64,000 nt of DNA from Hydnum rufescens UP504 (GCA_014904985.1 MU129000.1:62001-126000); one strand, 5' to 3'. Counted from the first letter of the stretch, positions 38,995 to 51,430 are shown. Numbers and translations are program-made. Notes: generated by a model from the letters alone, not told the origin.

Positions 38995-40054
38995 ATGCTA
39001 TTTCGCGCGCGTCTCCACGAGTTTTGTCGCACAGCCTGGAGCTCTTTGATCTCGCATCATCTGCATCCTCCAAAATTGCAAAAACTCCACCTGGGTTCAC
39101 AACATCAGCAACGACTGCTCTATTCAAAACTTATAAACCAGTCACCCCTGGGCTACGACACTTACGTCGACCAATTATGGAGCACTTATACCCTGAACCA
39201 CGGACTTGAGCCTTGACTATACCACAACGCAAAAAGAGTGGCCAAAATAATCAAGGACGTATTACAGTCAGCCGAGTCAGGCATTGTAGCGGCTACATGA
39301 ATCCACCGTGGAAAAGATGACCAAGATTGTCCAACTATCCGGACTGAACGATGCGTCAATTCCATTCCCATCTCCTCCTGAACCATCGCCTTTGCCTTCT
39401 TTCCGAGATACATTTGATGAAGTTACGGCTTCGCTTTCTCTTGGTGTCCTTCGCGCAATCACTATCCTTCTGGAAACGTCCTCCCCGTTTGCCCCATTCC
39501 CACCGGGACTCAGACTCATCCCGTCGCACTGAGGTCCAATGGCAAAGGCCAACTAGTGCGATCTGCCGGCTCCTTTGGGATAGTCCTCTCGCATGATGAT
39601 TACGACGATGGGAAGCAAGGAGCCAAGTACACCCAGGTCCGACTACGGAGTGGAGAAGTGCAGAATATTCCACATACTTGCATTGCCACTATTGGTAGGA
39701 TCAGCAACCCGAATTGGAAGGATAGTACCCTGGGCAAGGCCAGGAGAGCTCGTAATTTTCGACGACATCCAAGTGACCACGGTGTGGCCATGAATGCGTG
39801 CGTAGATTATACTGCAAATTACTCGCTGTTTCTAACCGTTATTTTATTCCGAAAGCGTGGACCATCCTCATGGCGGAGGGCGTGAGGGGTCAAAGGGAAG
39901 CGGGCACTCCAGTTCGGCGTGGGGGTGGCTGACCAAGGGGAAGCGGACGAGAAGATCCGGTCCGAAGGGGAACACCATGGTGATAAGGAAAGACCACGAG
40001 GGAAGGAGAAACGTCAGTCCTAGGCATTTTGTTCGCTTCATCAAGAATAATTGA
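38995..40054 (+). pseudogene. Mitochondrial ribosomal protein uL2m (RML2-like), broken copy
   Basis: A plus-strand copy of the mitochondrial large-subunit protein L2. The N-terminal hallmark FKTYKPVTPGLRHLRRPI is present, followed by an in-frame TGA (39207-39209). Then comes LTIPQRKKSGQNNQGRITV (family R-x-x-G-G-R-N-N-x-G-R-I-T-V), where the expected R-G-G-G-H-K segment is degraded (RHCSGYMN) and a second stop follows near 39318. The central RNA-binding part is mostly missing. Later pieces are SLSLGVLRAIT, a one-base frame change, GNVLPVCPIPTGTQTHPVAL, GQLVRSAGSFGIVLS, YTQVRLRSGEVQNIPHTCIA and GVAMNA. An intron (39798-39855) leads to VDHPHGGGREGSKGSGHSSS and ends FVRFIKNN at 40054. Introns are retained. 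Stops, frameshift and internal loss make it a pseudogene, so a working copy must exist elsewhere. Confidence 0.8.
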
Positions 40055-40118
40055 ATACCGGACAATTCCGCCAATTTCCGCTTATACATGTCCAGGTTGG
40101 CTCTGAGGGTGAAATCGG

Positions 40119-41040
40119 ATGTCATCCACCCCTGTGCCGAGCAGGCCGTTGTCGCAGCTCGAGATGTTTGTAATTGGGGGAAGTGCAGGATGCACTGCCG
40201 TATGGCGTCTGAGCAGTATTCCCTGCTATACGCGGGTTTTTACATTATATTTTTCTAGTTCACAGCCTCTCTACCTGCTGAAGTGGCCAAGACGCGCTTA
40301 CAACTAGATGCAGAGCCTTGCAGAAGAAATGAGGTGTATTCGGGGCCTATGGATGTATTCTACCGAACCTGGAAGCTGGAGGGCATTAGAGGTGTCCAAC
40401 GAGGTTTGGGTCTAGCGGTAGGTGCAGTTCTCTTCATAAAACATCTAAATTACATGTACAGTATGTCTAGCAGGCCCGTGTGCGTATATAAATTCTGAAT
40501 TTCCGGTCATTGCTTGGTCGACATTCGTAGGATTTTACGAGCCTTTACGGCGGTGTCTAAACAGAGCCTTGGGTGTCGCCCCGGATCAAGATCCAGCAGG
40601 TACCGCCGTGGCGCCAGGTACACCAGTTTTTTCCCCCTATTTTAGCCACGTCGCTTACTGGAGATAATACTCTCAAACAGGTACAATTAGCGGAGTCTTC
40701 GGATGTGAGTTGAAGGTGACAGGAATAGCCCCCGGTGTGGAACTACGACGGGTATTCTACTCCGTAGCTATGCTCGGAAACCCCTTCTTTCTACGTCAAA
40801 GCTCGAATACAGGTCCACCGCCTTAGCATTCTTGCCGGGCCTGTCGACTTTGACTGATGCATTCCCTGGCTTATTTACCAACTCCTCCCGTCGGACCCCA
40901 ACGTTTTATGGATCATTTCCAACGCTCTTATTCAAATATATCGAGCTGAGGGTTCCCGTGGCTACGTACGAGGAATGGATGTGGCCATACTGAGAACTGG
41001 TATGGGTCCTTCTGTCAGTATGGCCTAATATCTCACTGAA
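40119..41040 (+). pseudogene. Mitochondrial carrier (OAC1-type), broken copy
   Basis: ATG 40119 starts MSSTPVPSRPLSQLEMFVIG. An intron leads to ASLPAEVAKTRLQLDAEP, the first carrier signature P-x-[DE]-x-x-[KR]-x-[RK]. Then come YSGPMDVFYRTWKLEGIRGV and QRGLG, as in the oxaloacetate/sulfate carrier Oac1. The next exon should read YVYQ but has TAG in place of the second Tyr (40468-40470). It is followed by GFYEPLRRCLNRALGVAPDQ, GTISGVFG, a one-base frameshift between NPFF and VKARIQ near 40790, a TGA near 40855, and finally YRAEGSRGYVRGMDVAILRT at about 40950-41005. At least three disruptions, with introns still recognisable. A segmental-duplicate pseudogene lying directly behind the uL2m pseudogene. 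Confidence 0.8.
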
Positions 41041-43621
41041 TCATAACTGGATCGTGACACTCACCGCGAACGAGCTCATTTTAAATTTGTGCAGCGAGAT
41101 TCTGGGTTCATGCCCTATCTCAAGCATAAGTTAGAAGGGTCTTTACGTGATTTACATACCTGGGGTCGGTCTAGAGCCTGAGGGTACTTACGATTCAGTT
41201 GTCAATACCAATCACCTTGATGATCAGTCCCTGGTCTTCGTCATCGTCTCGGATACGTTCATCCCTCTGCCTAATCTGTTAATAATGGTTATATTTTGCG
41301 GGCTGTCTGCTTGGTGTCGTCTCGGAATGGAGGCCCCATCATTCATGTCGAACCAGCAAATTCGAAGGATAGCAAAAATGGATCCTCAGGGAGCTTCACA
41401 AGGAATCACCAATGAAACAAGTTCCATCTAAGGATCAACAATTGTAGTGGGAATCCTTTTCAGATGCACCCATGGATAGAACCTATTGGTCGTGGAATGG
41501 AGACAAATCACTTCTCACCGAACTAGCCCCGCTCAATTCTTAAAAGTCACACAAGATTTTGGTGACTTTTAAGAACTGAGTGGGGCTACTACAAGCTATG
41601 ATTTCTGAGAACAAGTGTATGCAACTTGTGGCCCTGGCCGAATGAAAGTCCATCCACAACATTGGCTCGGTCCCGTTTCTCCCATACAATGCCTTTGTTA
41701 ATTCTATCGAGATACGTAGTACTACTGCTGGTCCCGACTACTGCTGGTGGCGTGCAAATTAAAGGCTTCCAGTACAAACATCAAATCCCTCGGGATGCAC
41801 CTAGGGACATTCACCGGATCTTGCCTCTGAGTCTCATGATTGCAATTGAGATCGGTCTAATTAAACAATCAGTCCGGAGCCTCAAGGGGGAAGGTGGTTC
41901 TAAAGGGATATCTGGCAGTTCTCTGATATTGCTAAACAGGTCCTGGGGCTAGACCTGGGGAGCCATGAATGAGGCAATGCAGAGGATTGCATAGCAAACA
42001 TACCCTAGTGTAGCTTCACTCAAATCGATAGGGAATTGTCGCTCTACACGAGGATACGGGATGCGGAGAATGCCGCGTCCTAGATTCCCCAAAATGAAAC
42101 TAACATCCAGGAGCCCTCACGTCTGCCAGCTTACAGCCATGTAACAAGACCGGACTAGATCCGCCGAATTCTTAAAAGTCAACAAAGCACCAAAATTTTG
42201 TGTACTTTCACAGGACCCCTGACGAGTCCCTGAGCATAAAGCCACAGGTGGAACTTTGATCCCAAAGGTCAATCGCCTCCGTCCTTTGTTTGTATTTTTC
42301 GTCCCTGATCCCCGAATACAGTATTAATCCCTCATACTGCTGTCCCTCCCCCCCAAAAGGGAGTACTTTGATGGACAATCAGCGCACATTTCTGTGCTTG
42401 GGTACCGGAGAAAAACGGGTCCGAAAGGAAAAAATTTGAGGGCGGTGTATACGCGGAGAACCATGTAGTGAAGGGATGGCAACAAGTAGAAAAGTGACTC
42501 CGCCGTAGTCGTAACTAGACCCTCTGTGACGGTAGCTGTGACGGTCTGGTCGAATGGGACTTCCCGTGGTATGCTTCCGGCCCTAACTATTTTGATCAGT
42601 TGATTTCAGAACACGAAAGTTAGTGCAAATGTGGAGGTGATACTGTGAGGATCACCAAAAAAAAACCGAGTACGAGGTTGACTTTGTCATTCAAAGAGCA
42701 ACTGAAGTACTTGGACCGTCATAGACGGAAGAGTCACAATGTAACAGTAACAAGACACCCCGCCGAATCAATTCTTTCGGAGCTATCCGATGGTTTTCAT
42801 TTTGGGCTGACTCCATTCGCACAAACTTTTGGTGACAATAAGAGCTTTCAAGAGTCAGCCAGCGTCTTGTAAGGTCACAGGCACCAATTCATCACCTTAT
42901 CGATTTGAGTGGTCGCGCCACTGCGTGTTGCCATTTGCAGTGGGAGCCCGAACGAGAAATATTCAAAAGAAAATCCAATGAGACCCTGAGTGCACCAGTG
43001 CTACCCGATCCCAGTTCCAGCCTCAATCTATTTTCAAATTGCCCTCGATCAGTCTGTTATACGTAATTGAGCAGATGTTGGTTGAAGGCCTCTCTACCTA
43101 GCGTTTGGAGCAGACCCAAGAGCTTGTCGTCCTTCTTGGCCTCGGAGTTGCCACGGACGCGCTAAATGTCGAGCAGCCTTTCCTCACGTGGTTGATTACT
43201 TACAGGGATTTTCACTTGAGGCTTAGTTTGAAAGAATTTGAATTAATTTTGAGTGGTGTTGCACTGAGCTAGTGTACGCAACGCACAGTCCCCTTCCTGA
43301 GATTATAATGCCACACGCTTGAGGATTTCCGGAGAATTTCATTTCGTAAATCATTCAGGCCGGCCGATAACTATTAGGCAAGAGCTTTACACCCGCCTTT
43401 CATTATCAAGACAGCATGAGCATGGTGGGAGAACTGTACCATATGGAGGAGTAGACCAGAGATTAAGTTCAGGTCCCGGTAAAACCGCATCCTTTTATTC
43501 AAGTTGCGTTAATCGGTACATACAGTACAGTAATCAACTTCGTGAAAGCTGCGTGTTCGATCGGATGTGTCAGCAGAGTGTTCTTCCCTATATAGAAGGT
43601 CGGACTGCGGCATACAGCGAT
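41041..43621. other. Intergenic with foldback repeats, no gene supported
   Basis: Contains the hairpin at 41524-41588 and a related half at 42162-42210. ORFs of 60-190 codons occur, including one at 43319-43897 that overlaps the coding exons of the minus-strand gene, but none has recognisable features. Confidence 0.45.
41524..41588. repeat. Imperfect 65-bp hairpin, arms ~27 bp
   Basis: The left arm 'tagccccgctcaattcttaa' with 'aagtcac' pairs with the right arm 'gtgacttttaagaactgagt' with 'ggggcta', with one mismatch and an ~11-base loop (acaagattttg). A related, more decayed sequence (gaattcttaaaagtcaacaa, later ttttgtgtactttca) lies at 42162-42210. This suggests a small foldback element present at least twice. 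Confidence 0.75.
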
Positions 43622-44736
43622 TCATCCAAATCGTTGCTTCGCGAGATTTTTGAACATGTCCATGGTTTGCTTGTCTTTCTCGCGGATGGCATTGAGGCGC
43701 TCGGTTGCACCGCCGGGGCCGGCCCCCACACGCTCGTCTCGCGCAGCGTGTCGTCTGGCTTCGGCTCGTTCTCGTGCAGCATCTCGTTGGGCGATCCTTT
43801 CGGTTTATTGGAAATTAAGACACCCGAAGCAGCCGAGTATGCAATGAGGAAGTACATACCTTGCCCTGAAGCTATCTGCGGCACTAGAGCCCATTAGAAT
43901 GTCTTCCTGAATGTCTAGTCCCCCTGTATCGTCTGATCGAGCATTCCGAAAAGCGCGGTCGCCCTCGGCTCTCGCACGTTTGCGCTCCAGCTGGCCTTCT
44001 TTTCCAACGAGATCAGACTTGCTTACACCGAGTGCGTCGTCCAGCCGGTCGCGCTCCTCTGCGCGGGCACGTTTCCGAGACAAGCTAGCTTGAGCCGCAG
44101 TCGCTTCCGCGGCCTCCTCTGCGTAAAAGTGTGCATCGGCAGGGGATGGCATGCTAGGACCGTATGAACGTTTGGCGGGGGTAGAACCACTGCTCCCTGA
44201 GGCCGGTAGAGAGAGAATATGGGTGTCTGCCGTCACTTTGGAGCGGGCCTCTTCCAAAGCCACTTGGTCAGATTTGGAAACTTTTGAAGCGAAGGACCAT
44301 TTGTAGGCGGTATGAGATGAGGCAGTGGTTGCGAGGGGTGGCTTATATATCGATGCTATGATTTAAAATAAAATCAGAGGGTGGTAGAGTTCAAGTCGGT
44401 GGGTGTACGGTACATGATAGCTGCCCTCGATTCCATGCCTAAAGGCACTAATGGGATCATGAGTAGGAAGCATGGGTGGCCAGGGTTAGAAAGGCTTCAC
44501 CTTGACAAATTTCGAAAATAAATGATGACTCCTTTCAGTGGAGAGCTCGTCCAGATACTACGAAGGATGGAGTTAGGGAGGAGACAAAGCAGACTGCATG
44601 TATTGATTACTTTGCCTCGTTCTTCCCTCAACCAGAGGCGGAAATTATCGCTTTTAATAAAGTAATCATCCGGGCTGATTTCATGGACACCAGGTGGAGG
44701 GCCACTAGGAGCCGTGTGAGATTTGTTGGACGCCAT
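43622..44736 (-). CDS. SCI1/NKAPD1-like nuclear protein
   Basis: A five-exon minus-strand gene of about 270 residues. ATG 44736: MASNKSHTAPSGPPPGVHEI, then SPDDYFIKSDNFRLWLREER. Across introns it reads GKYLDELSTERSHHLFSKFV, AWNRGQLS, SIYKPPLATTASSHTAYKWS, an Ala/Arg/Glu-rich helix (LSRKRARAEERDRLDDALG) and IAQRDAARERAEARRHAARD. It ends MFKNLAKQRFG and stop at 43622. The D-D-Y-F, F-R-x-W-L, Y-x-D-E-L and W-N-x-G-x-L pattern is shared by the plant style cell-cycle inhibitor SCI1 and related eukaryotic nuclear proteins (recognised from memory, not searched). The C-terminal half is basic and helical, fitting an RNA- or chromatin-associated role. All joints read in frame. Confidence 0.7.
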
Positions 44737-45018
44737 CTGAAGCTGTGTTTGGAGATAGCCGGAAACAGCCGGGACTAGCCTCGTGTCCTGACCTAGAACA
44801 GCAGGTGGTGGATCCCATACACAAAAGAGAATGCCAAACTAAGAGCCTGGGACAGTCAATCGGAAATATGATCAGGATCTGACTAAAGACGAATCCGGAG
44901 AAATCCAACCGGCAGGGTGGTAATATCCTGATATCCTTTTTTAGGATTATATTCTTTTGCGCGATTACTTCTGGACACCCGGTTTGGATTTTATACCTAC
45001 GCCTGGCGTGGGTCCTCC

Positions 45019-47880
45019 ATGCACCCCTTAATCCTACTACAGCGTGCGGCCGCTAGAAAGGCGCAGAACACAGAGAGATCTACTTCAGTGACCATGGACG
45101 GCCTTGACAATACTTGCTCTCCGTTGCCTGGACTCCCGTTGTCCTCGCAGCTCACTGTTGCCCAGGAAGATGCACCATACGACCAGTCGCCGCCTCAAAC
45201 GTCTTCTTCTTTCTCTTCCTCTTCTTCCTCTCTCTCTTTCTCTGCATTTCATCTCGATGCCTCCGACTCTAGGACCTCAAGTCCTCCAACACCCCATTCC
45301 CCGTATCTTGGCATGAAGGAAACATCATCACTACCATTCCCAGATTTTTCTTTTGAAGGTCGACTTCAAGTCCCTGAGACTGCCTTTAGATTCATCCCTC
45401 CCAATCTCAATTCTAACGACGAGGGGAATCATGCACTCTCTGTCGACGACAACCCTTACGCTGCGCTCGGATTTATTCCGTTCCCCCAGTATCCTCAAGA
45501 TCCAACTCTTCCGGTTTTCCTGGACGCATCCGGATTTCCTTCTATCTTCACACTCACCGATCCACGTCGCGAAGATGCCGAGCCACCACGTAAAAAGCAT
45601 TGTACTGGTTCTGCCATACACGATGTTTTGGATCAAATCAATCGCTCTCCGTGCAGCCGATGCGGGAAATCTGAGGTGAACTCTCTGGACGTTTTTTGTG
45701 GTGTATTAATTGACGCAACAATGCACTCCCCGTAAAGGCCAGGTCTTCCATATCAGGCGGTGCCAAATGTGTGAGGTGCGTATCCAAACCAAGTCATGAT
45801 GAGTCAGTTCTGCCCCAGCCCTCGTTGGTGCCCGGCTTTCTTGATATTCCGGCCCATGCTGATCAGCTCTGTGGTTCCAGGCTTCAATCTCCGAATTATA
45901 CAAGCGAAGGAGCTTCGTTGAGGATACCCCATATGGCCACCATTGAACCTGGTCAAACCCTAATATCCCAGTCCTTTCCTGAAATTCCAGCAGTTCCATC
46001 AGATCCTGCTGAAGACGTAACTAAGCATCTCGACGATCCTGACGTCCGTAGGATGATCGCGGAACAGTACGCCCCGCCCGCCCTCATCCTTCGCGGAATT
46101 GTTTCTCCCGAAGAAGTTCGGCAGCTCTTTGCCATGTACGTGATTCGAATTGATTCATGTTCAATAAATTCAATACCATGACCATTTTTAGATTCTTCGA
46201 GCGACTAAATCCTCACATCGAGGTCCTTCGCCAGGATATTCACACAATACCTACACTTCTTGCGCGCTGCCCGTTGCTATTTACCGTCAGTGAGTACATT
46301 CTTCGAATCGATGTTTGAGACCATGGATCACTCATTCTGTCTCATGGGTCTTAAGTTTGCACTCTTGCCTCCCGATATCTTGTATCCCGTCCAGACTTGT
46401 ACCCAATCGCCCTCAGTCTTGCAAAGGAAGCCATCTCAGCAGCTTGCTTTTCCGACCACGGAGAAGGAACCGGTTCACAAATCTCCGCCGATACGTGCCT
46501 TGCACTTGCATTATTCAGTCTTTGGGCCCCACCGTCAGCTCCACAGAAAAACACCGGTCTGTTTAGGGACAAACGATGGATATGGGCAGGCCTTTCAGTG
46601 CGGATGGCAGAAGAATTGGTTGCGAATCTTCCTCCGGCTCATACTGCTGGTGCCGTTCTTCCACTACCTTCACTGGCGGTTTCGCCTCATGGACTGCCCG
46701 AACCTACTTCCGGTGCCAGACATAGCTCAGACGACTTGTTCGGGCCGACTGCTGTTCTCGAACTATGTCGCACCATAGATTCTACGTGGTCCATTCTTCG
46801 TTCTGCATCGTTCGGTCTGACCGCACCACCCTCTGCATCGGCCCAACCATCCTCCACTACCTCACTTTCACAGGCCTTAGAGGGACTACGGTCAACAATG
46901 GCATGGTCTGCGCTCACTCGCCGAAATCCTATTGTTGAGGACGAAGGTGACGTCGTGCAGTTTGCGAAGTCCCTGAAAAGTCAACTCCCCCATGTAATGG
47001 GAGGTTTTATGGGAAGCTTGATACGTTCCAGCCCACTGGCATCGTCTGCGTCTGGAGGCGCGGGCGTTGCGAGATCCATCCAAAAATGTCTAACAACGTT
47101 GGATGAATTGGGTGAACACGCTAGGGCTTTGGCTAGGCGGGGGGATATCTCTGGTGTGTCCTCATTATTCCTTATTCCTTGCGTTCTATATTCCCTTACC
47201 GAAGATGATTTGGTAGGTATCAACGTTCTGTGTCAAAACATTCTCCTGGATATATGCTACTACCGTCTTGTGGTGCACACACTCGAATTGCAGACCAGCC
47301 CCGAGGACAATACCTATTTTAGTAACGGACTTCAGAAACGTCGAGGCAGGCCAAGCAAGACTTCAAAGAGTCGCGAACCTCTTGTGTCAACTGTCGGTAC
47401 TTTCCTCCCGTTCCGTGACCACTTTCTCGAGCCCCATTAACAGTAGACGCATAATCCCAGTGTATGTCGGATGCTCGCAGCATATTGCTGATGGTCTCTG
47501 AGGTGTTTGGTCCCTCCGGAATTCTTCGGTACGCCTCAGAGAGGACTCTGGGTCAAATTACAGCCGTCGCACTTTTCATCATTCGGGTACGTTGGGATCC
47601 TTCCATCCTGGCCACTATCTAACTAAGACAGGGCGGTGCTCTCCAGATGATAAACGACTCTCACATTACCCCCTATCTTGAGGGCGACCAGACAGACTAT
47701 ATCCTATTCCTCAAAGACTTCGCCTGTGCCCTGCATGATGCCGCCATTGATGAACGTCATAATCTTGCGATTTACTCCCAATTCGTGCGCGAGCAGCTTT
47801 GTAGCCCCTCGCAAAGCTTCCAGAATGATACGGAACTGCCCGTGTTCTTGCTGGAGCGTGCATTCCGACCCCTTGCATAG
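45019..47880 (+). CDS. Fungal zinc-cluster-type transcription factor (PrtT/Leu3-like)
   Basis: A plus-strand gene of about 800 residues with several short introns. The N-terminus from ATG 45019 (or ATG 45094, MDGLDNT) is Ser/Pro-rich with a poly-Ser tract. Then PPRKKHCTGSAIHDVLDQIN leads to SPCSRCGKSE, and after an intron GGAKCVRC: the CxxC ... CxxC frame of a Zn2Cys6 cluster, although the expected third Cys (K-V-K-C) is not visible in my splicing. The regulatory domain follows: LILRGIVSPEEVRQLFA, FFERLNPHIEVLRQDIHTIP, TLLARCPLLFTV, LYPIALSLAKEAISAACFSD and DKRWIWAGLSVRMAEELVAN. Near the end there is an AT-hook-like KRRGRPSK, then SHITPYLEGDQTDYILFLKD and a stop at 47880. The middle domain is typical of fungal-specific transcription factors. 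Target genes unknown. Confidence 0.72.
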
Positions 47881-50770
47881 ATGAGAAGTGGGCACCAAAG
47901 GCAATTGCTGCTCCGCCAATATCCTTCAGGTGTGCCTGTTCAGCTACCCCTAAATATCCCCAAGGAGTAATCTTCCTCAACCCCACAGAAAAATTAAGAC
48001 CTCGCATTATCTATTTGAATTTACTTGACATGGGATACGGACTGGTAGAGTGGTATCCCGACTCTCCTGTACCTGGTCGGTTCTGGCTGATCTAACTCTA
48101 TATGTATGCGCTCCTGTATCTCTTCTTTCTGAGCATAATTCTTCTCCTGCGTTGCATTTATTAGTTCTCGGCTATAGACATTCATCTTCCCAGCGTACTT
48201 ATCAGGTGCATAAGAACATTGCTGCTCATCACATCTTCAATTCCACAAAACTCCTTTCTGTCAGTCTGCGTCATAGCTCATCTTGTACCTTCCGCTCTCA
48301 ATGTGTCCCTATTATTAGTATTTTATTCCCCTTATTCCCCGACTTGGATCCCGAATTAGAACAGGATTAAAAGGTCTGCCGTGTGCCGCAACCGCAAGCG
48401 ATCTATACCCGCGCTTGTGTACTCGCCAATAACATGTAAATCCCATCAATTATGCACGCTAAAAAAACGCTCCAGCCAGCAGCCTGGCCCAATTCTGTTC
48501 AGAACCTTCCACCTTTCGCTTCTTCTCTTATCTTTTTGTTTTTGTTTTTGGGGGTATCGTTGTCGCTCCCGCGGAGAGAATGCTTCTCATCGGAGCATCT
48601 TTTCAAATGTTCCGATGCCATTGTCAAAGCCTCGATCGAAGGGGAGCTGACAAAAATGGCCTGCTGAAGTATGATGAATGCAATGAGCTGTGAGTGCGCC
48701 CTATAGACGTACCCTCGCTAAACAGCCCAAAATTCCCAGAGAGGTGTACCTTGACCACTTATATTGAGCCGTTTCAAATCTGGATTACGCAGGGCAGTAG
48801 GGTTCGAAACATGTTCGCACGACAGCGGGCGCGGCCTGTGTTCCCGCTGTCTCAAAGGATTTGGAGACAAAAACATGAGGGTAGTGAGCACATGCTTTCT
48901 TTGACATAACTAACTGAAAAAGTGTCGCAGGCTGCTGTTCCGGAGCAAACGCCTCCGGACAGAACTGCGTCGAAACGCCGTTCCGGTGGGTCAGGGAATT
49001 TCAGGAATCGGCGAAATTCCGGAACGAACCTCCTTTCCGTCGTCTCGTTGCGAAAGGAATATATCCGGAGGAGATAGACATGATGACCGCCGGATGTGGA
49101 GAGTGTTAAAGAAGGCGAGGGTTGTGGTTGCCCATCAGGAGACAAAGAATTGAGGCCAGCCATGAGCCCAGCGAATTTCGATCATTCAGGGATGATGAGT
49201 GCTTCGAACACCTTGCGTGTGCGTCTTCGCTAGACTACATACGATTGTGGTCACGCTTTCCATGAGATGGTCTGGTCAATTCGTGTTGTTACTCTTTGTT
49301 AGAGGGCGTGCGCCACAATAACGCCACATTGTGGCCTATGGTGGACAGACTGATATCTACCACACTCCGCACGGAGTTTGTCCCAAGCGTGCTATAGATC
49401 TCTGTGGTTACGTCACAGCAGTCTCCACAAAAACACGGATATTGACTCTATTTGGAAGGTAAGAGCTATAGGAGCTTAACTACCCTAACTGTTCGTCCCA
49501 AGCACCTCTGTGGTTGCATTTCAACGGTGTGTCTGTCTCCGAAAACACGGGCTAACTCCATATGGGAGGTACGAGCCACAAGAGCTTGACTGTATGACGG
49601 TGTCACGTCACTGTCGGAAATTTCGGTCCTACCTCGGTAAGAATCACGTCACAGTCCGAACAGTCTCCAAATTTAAAATTCAAAGTTCAGTGTCACAACC
49701 AGAAAATCGGCCAGGCGGTAGGAGGGAAGGAGACTGGAGACTTTTTGGAGGGCTTCAGGCATTATAAACTTCCATTAAATGCTGATAGTTGACTCGAATT
49801 ACCTGTTATAAAAAGAAACCCAAGTCACAGCGTTGAGCAGAGTGAAAATTTTTCTTTCTTTTTATCATATTCCTCCCTGCACAGATGCCAAAAACGTGTC
49901 CGTAGGTCCTTTGAAGCCATCATTGTTTGGCATGGCTAATTTACGCAATTGTTTTGAGCACCCACAGCTTTTAGAAGCGAACAAAGCAACTTATCGCACA
50001 ATTGTCCTCAAGTTTTTTCGTGTCACGCGTCACAGGAGTCCTGTATAAGAGCTACTTGCCATCCCGGACGCCTCCATGCCTCACGATTGCACCAGAGTGG
50101 ACAGCGAAGGGGGTGTTCAGCACTGCACTGGGCCCCATATCCTAATGCAGAGATGTAGTAGGCCGTTGTTTTCGGGTAGTCTCCCTCACTATCACACCTT
50201 CTCATGAAGCCTCATGTTGTAAACCATAAGGGATATGTTAGCTTAATGTCCGATCAGTTCAACGAAGCATCGCTTAGATATGCGAATAAAATGTTACTGG
50301 TATCATCCCAATAATCCCACATCAACTGTAAAGATATTGACTCTCAGAAGCTGGTTCGAATCAGGGAGATCGAGGCCTGGGAACCCGTCGATGATATCAG
50401 TTTGCACTAGTGGGGAAATAAGAAATTGGATGTCACCCGGTACCGGGTGCCCATGGAATGCAGGACCGAAAGGAAAGGAAAAGACACTACGCCCATGTTC
50501 TTATCTCAGAGGATACGAACCTTGCTCAGCTCAGGCGTGATCCTGCAGTGAGTCGCATGGGTGATTCTCACGGCCGGGTGCTGCCAATCATGCCGTGAAA
50601 CGCACGCGAGTTCCTAAAGCGCCACTGAACAAGTACCCGGAATCCGGCGGCACCCAAGTTGTTCATCCGGTGTCAGACCAACCCTAGTTCTTGTCGCATG
50701 TTATTGTTGTCATACGCATGGAGGAACATACAGAAAACAGAACGACGAGAGCGTATAACAGACAAGCGAC
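47881..50770. other. Intergenic, with an imperfect ~105-bp repeat pair
   Basis: No gene supported. At about 49380-49490 and 49495-49595 two ~105-bp units recur in tandem with about 70% identity, sharing 'gtcccaagc', 'ctctgtggtt', 'aaaacacgg' and 'gagcttgact/aact'. Around 48930-49080 there is a G/C-rich stretch with many 'ttccgga' words. The last part is 3' flank of the eL21 gene. Confidence 0.45.
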
Positions 50771-51430
50771 CTAGATCGTCGTCTCGTAGCGTACAGGTAC
50801 GATAGTTTGTGGCCTGTTTGTCTCAGCCGAAACGGTGCGGGCCTCACGAGGGAGAGCCGGAATCCGCTTCAATGAGATTTTTTCTAAAAAAGGAAAGCAA
50901 AAACTTGTGAGTGCGGATTGATCGTGAAAGATCCAGCGAACGACTCACCGCCCTTCTCCTTGGCTTCACGCGACTTCACAGCGTTGGATTGCACACGCTC
51001 CAAGAACTCCTGCCGGGATTTTGAGTGTTTGACGTGCTCCACCCGGAGATTAACCCGTTTCTCAATGTATCGATTGCCGACAACCTTCTTTACGATGACG
51101 CCGACCGAGGTTGGGGTGACATTGTATACAACACCAGTACGCCTGCAGCATCGGGTTGGCATCAGATATCGAAACACTGAACTATCAAATTCGAAACTCA
51201 CCCATGGTAGTATTTGTGGGGCATGCCCTTTTGCTGTGCAGCATTCGCCTTGATATCCACAATGTCCCCCACGCGGTAGGTGACGAGGTACGTGGACATC
51301 TTAACGGGGCCATGCTCTATGAACAATTACTATCAGAATTGACCTAGTACTCTTCCCTTCATAACTCACCTTTGAAGCCCCGCTTGAACATGTGGCGCGT
51401 ACGCGCGCGGTAACCGAATGAGTGAGGCAT
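50771..51430 (-). CDS. RPL21: 60S ribosomal protein eL21
   Basis: A cytosolic large-subunit ribosomal protein, about 160 residues, four exons. ATG 51430: MPHSFGYRARTRHMFKRGFK. An intron follows, then HGPVKMSTYLVTYRVGDIVD, IKANAAQQKGMPHKYYHG, an intron, RTGVVYNVTPTSVGVIVKKV, VGNRYIEKRVNLRVEHVKHS and SREAKEKG. After a further intron it reads KISLKRIPALPREARTVSAE and IVPVRYETTI with stop TAG at 50771-50773. Length and every block match eL21; no break. It shares a short divergent promoter with uS4. Confidence 0.96.

Noticed and set aside
43319..43897. 192-codon plus-strand ORF
   Set aside because: It overlaps, in antisense, the last exons of the SCI1-like gene, which have clear splice joints and family motifs.
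50340..50420. Possible tRNA B box (ggttcgaatc)
   Set aside because: No A box, no acceptor stem or cloverleaf could be built around it.
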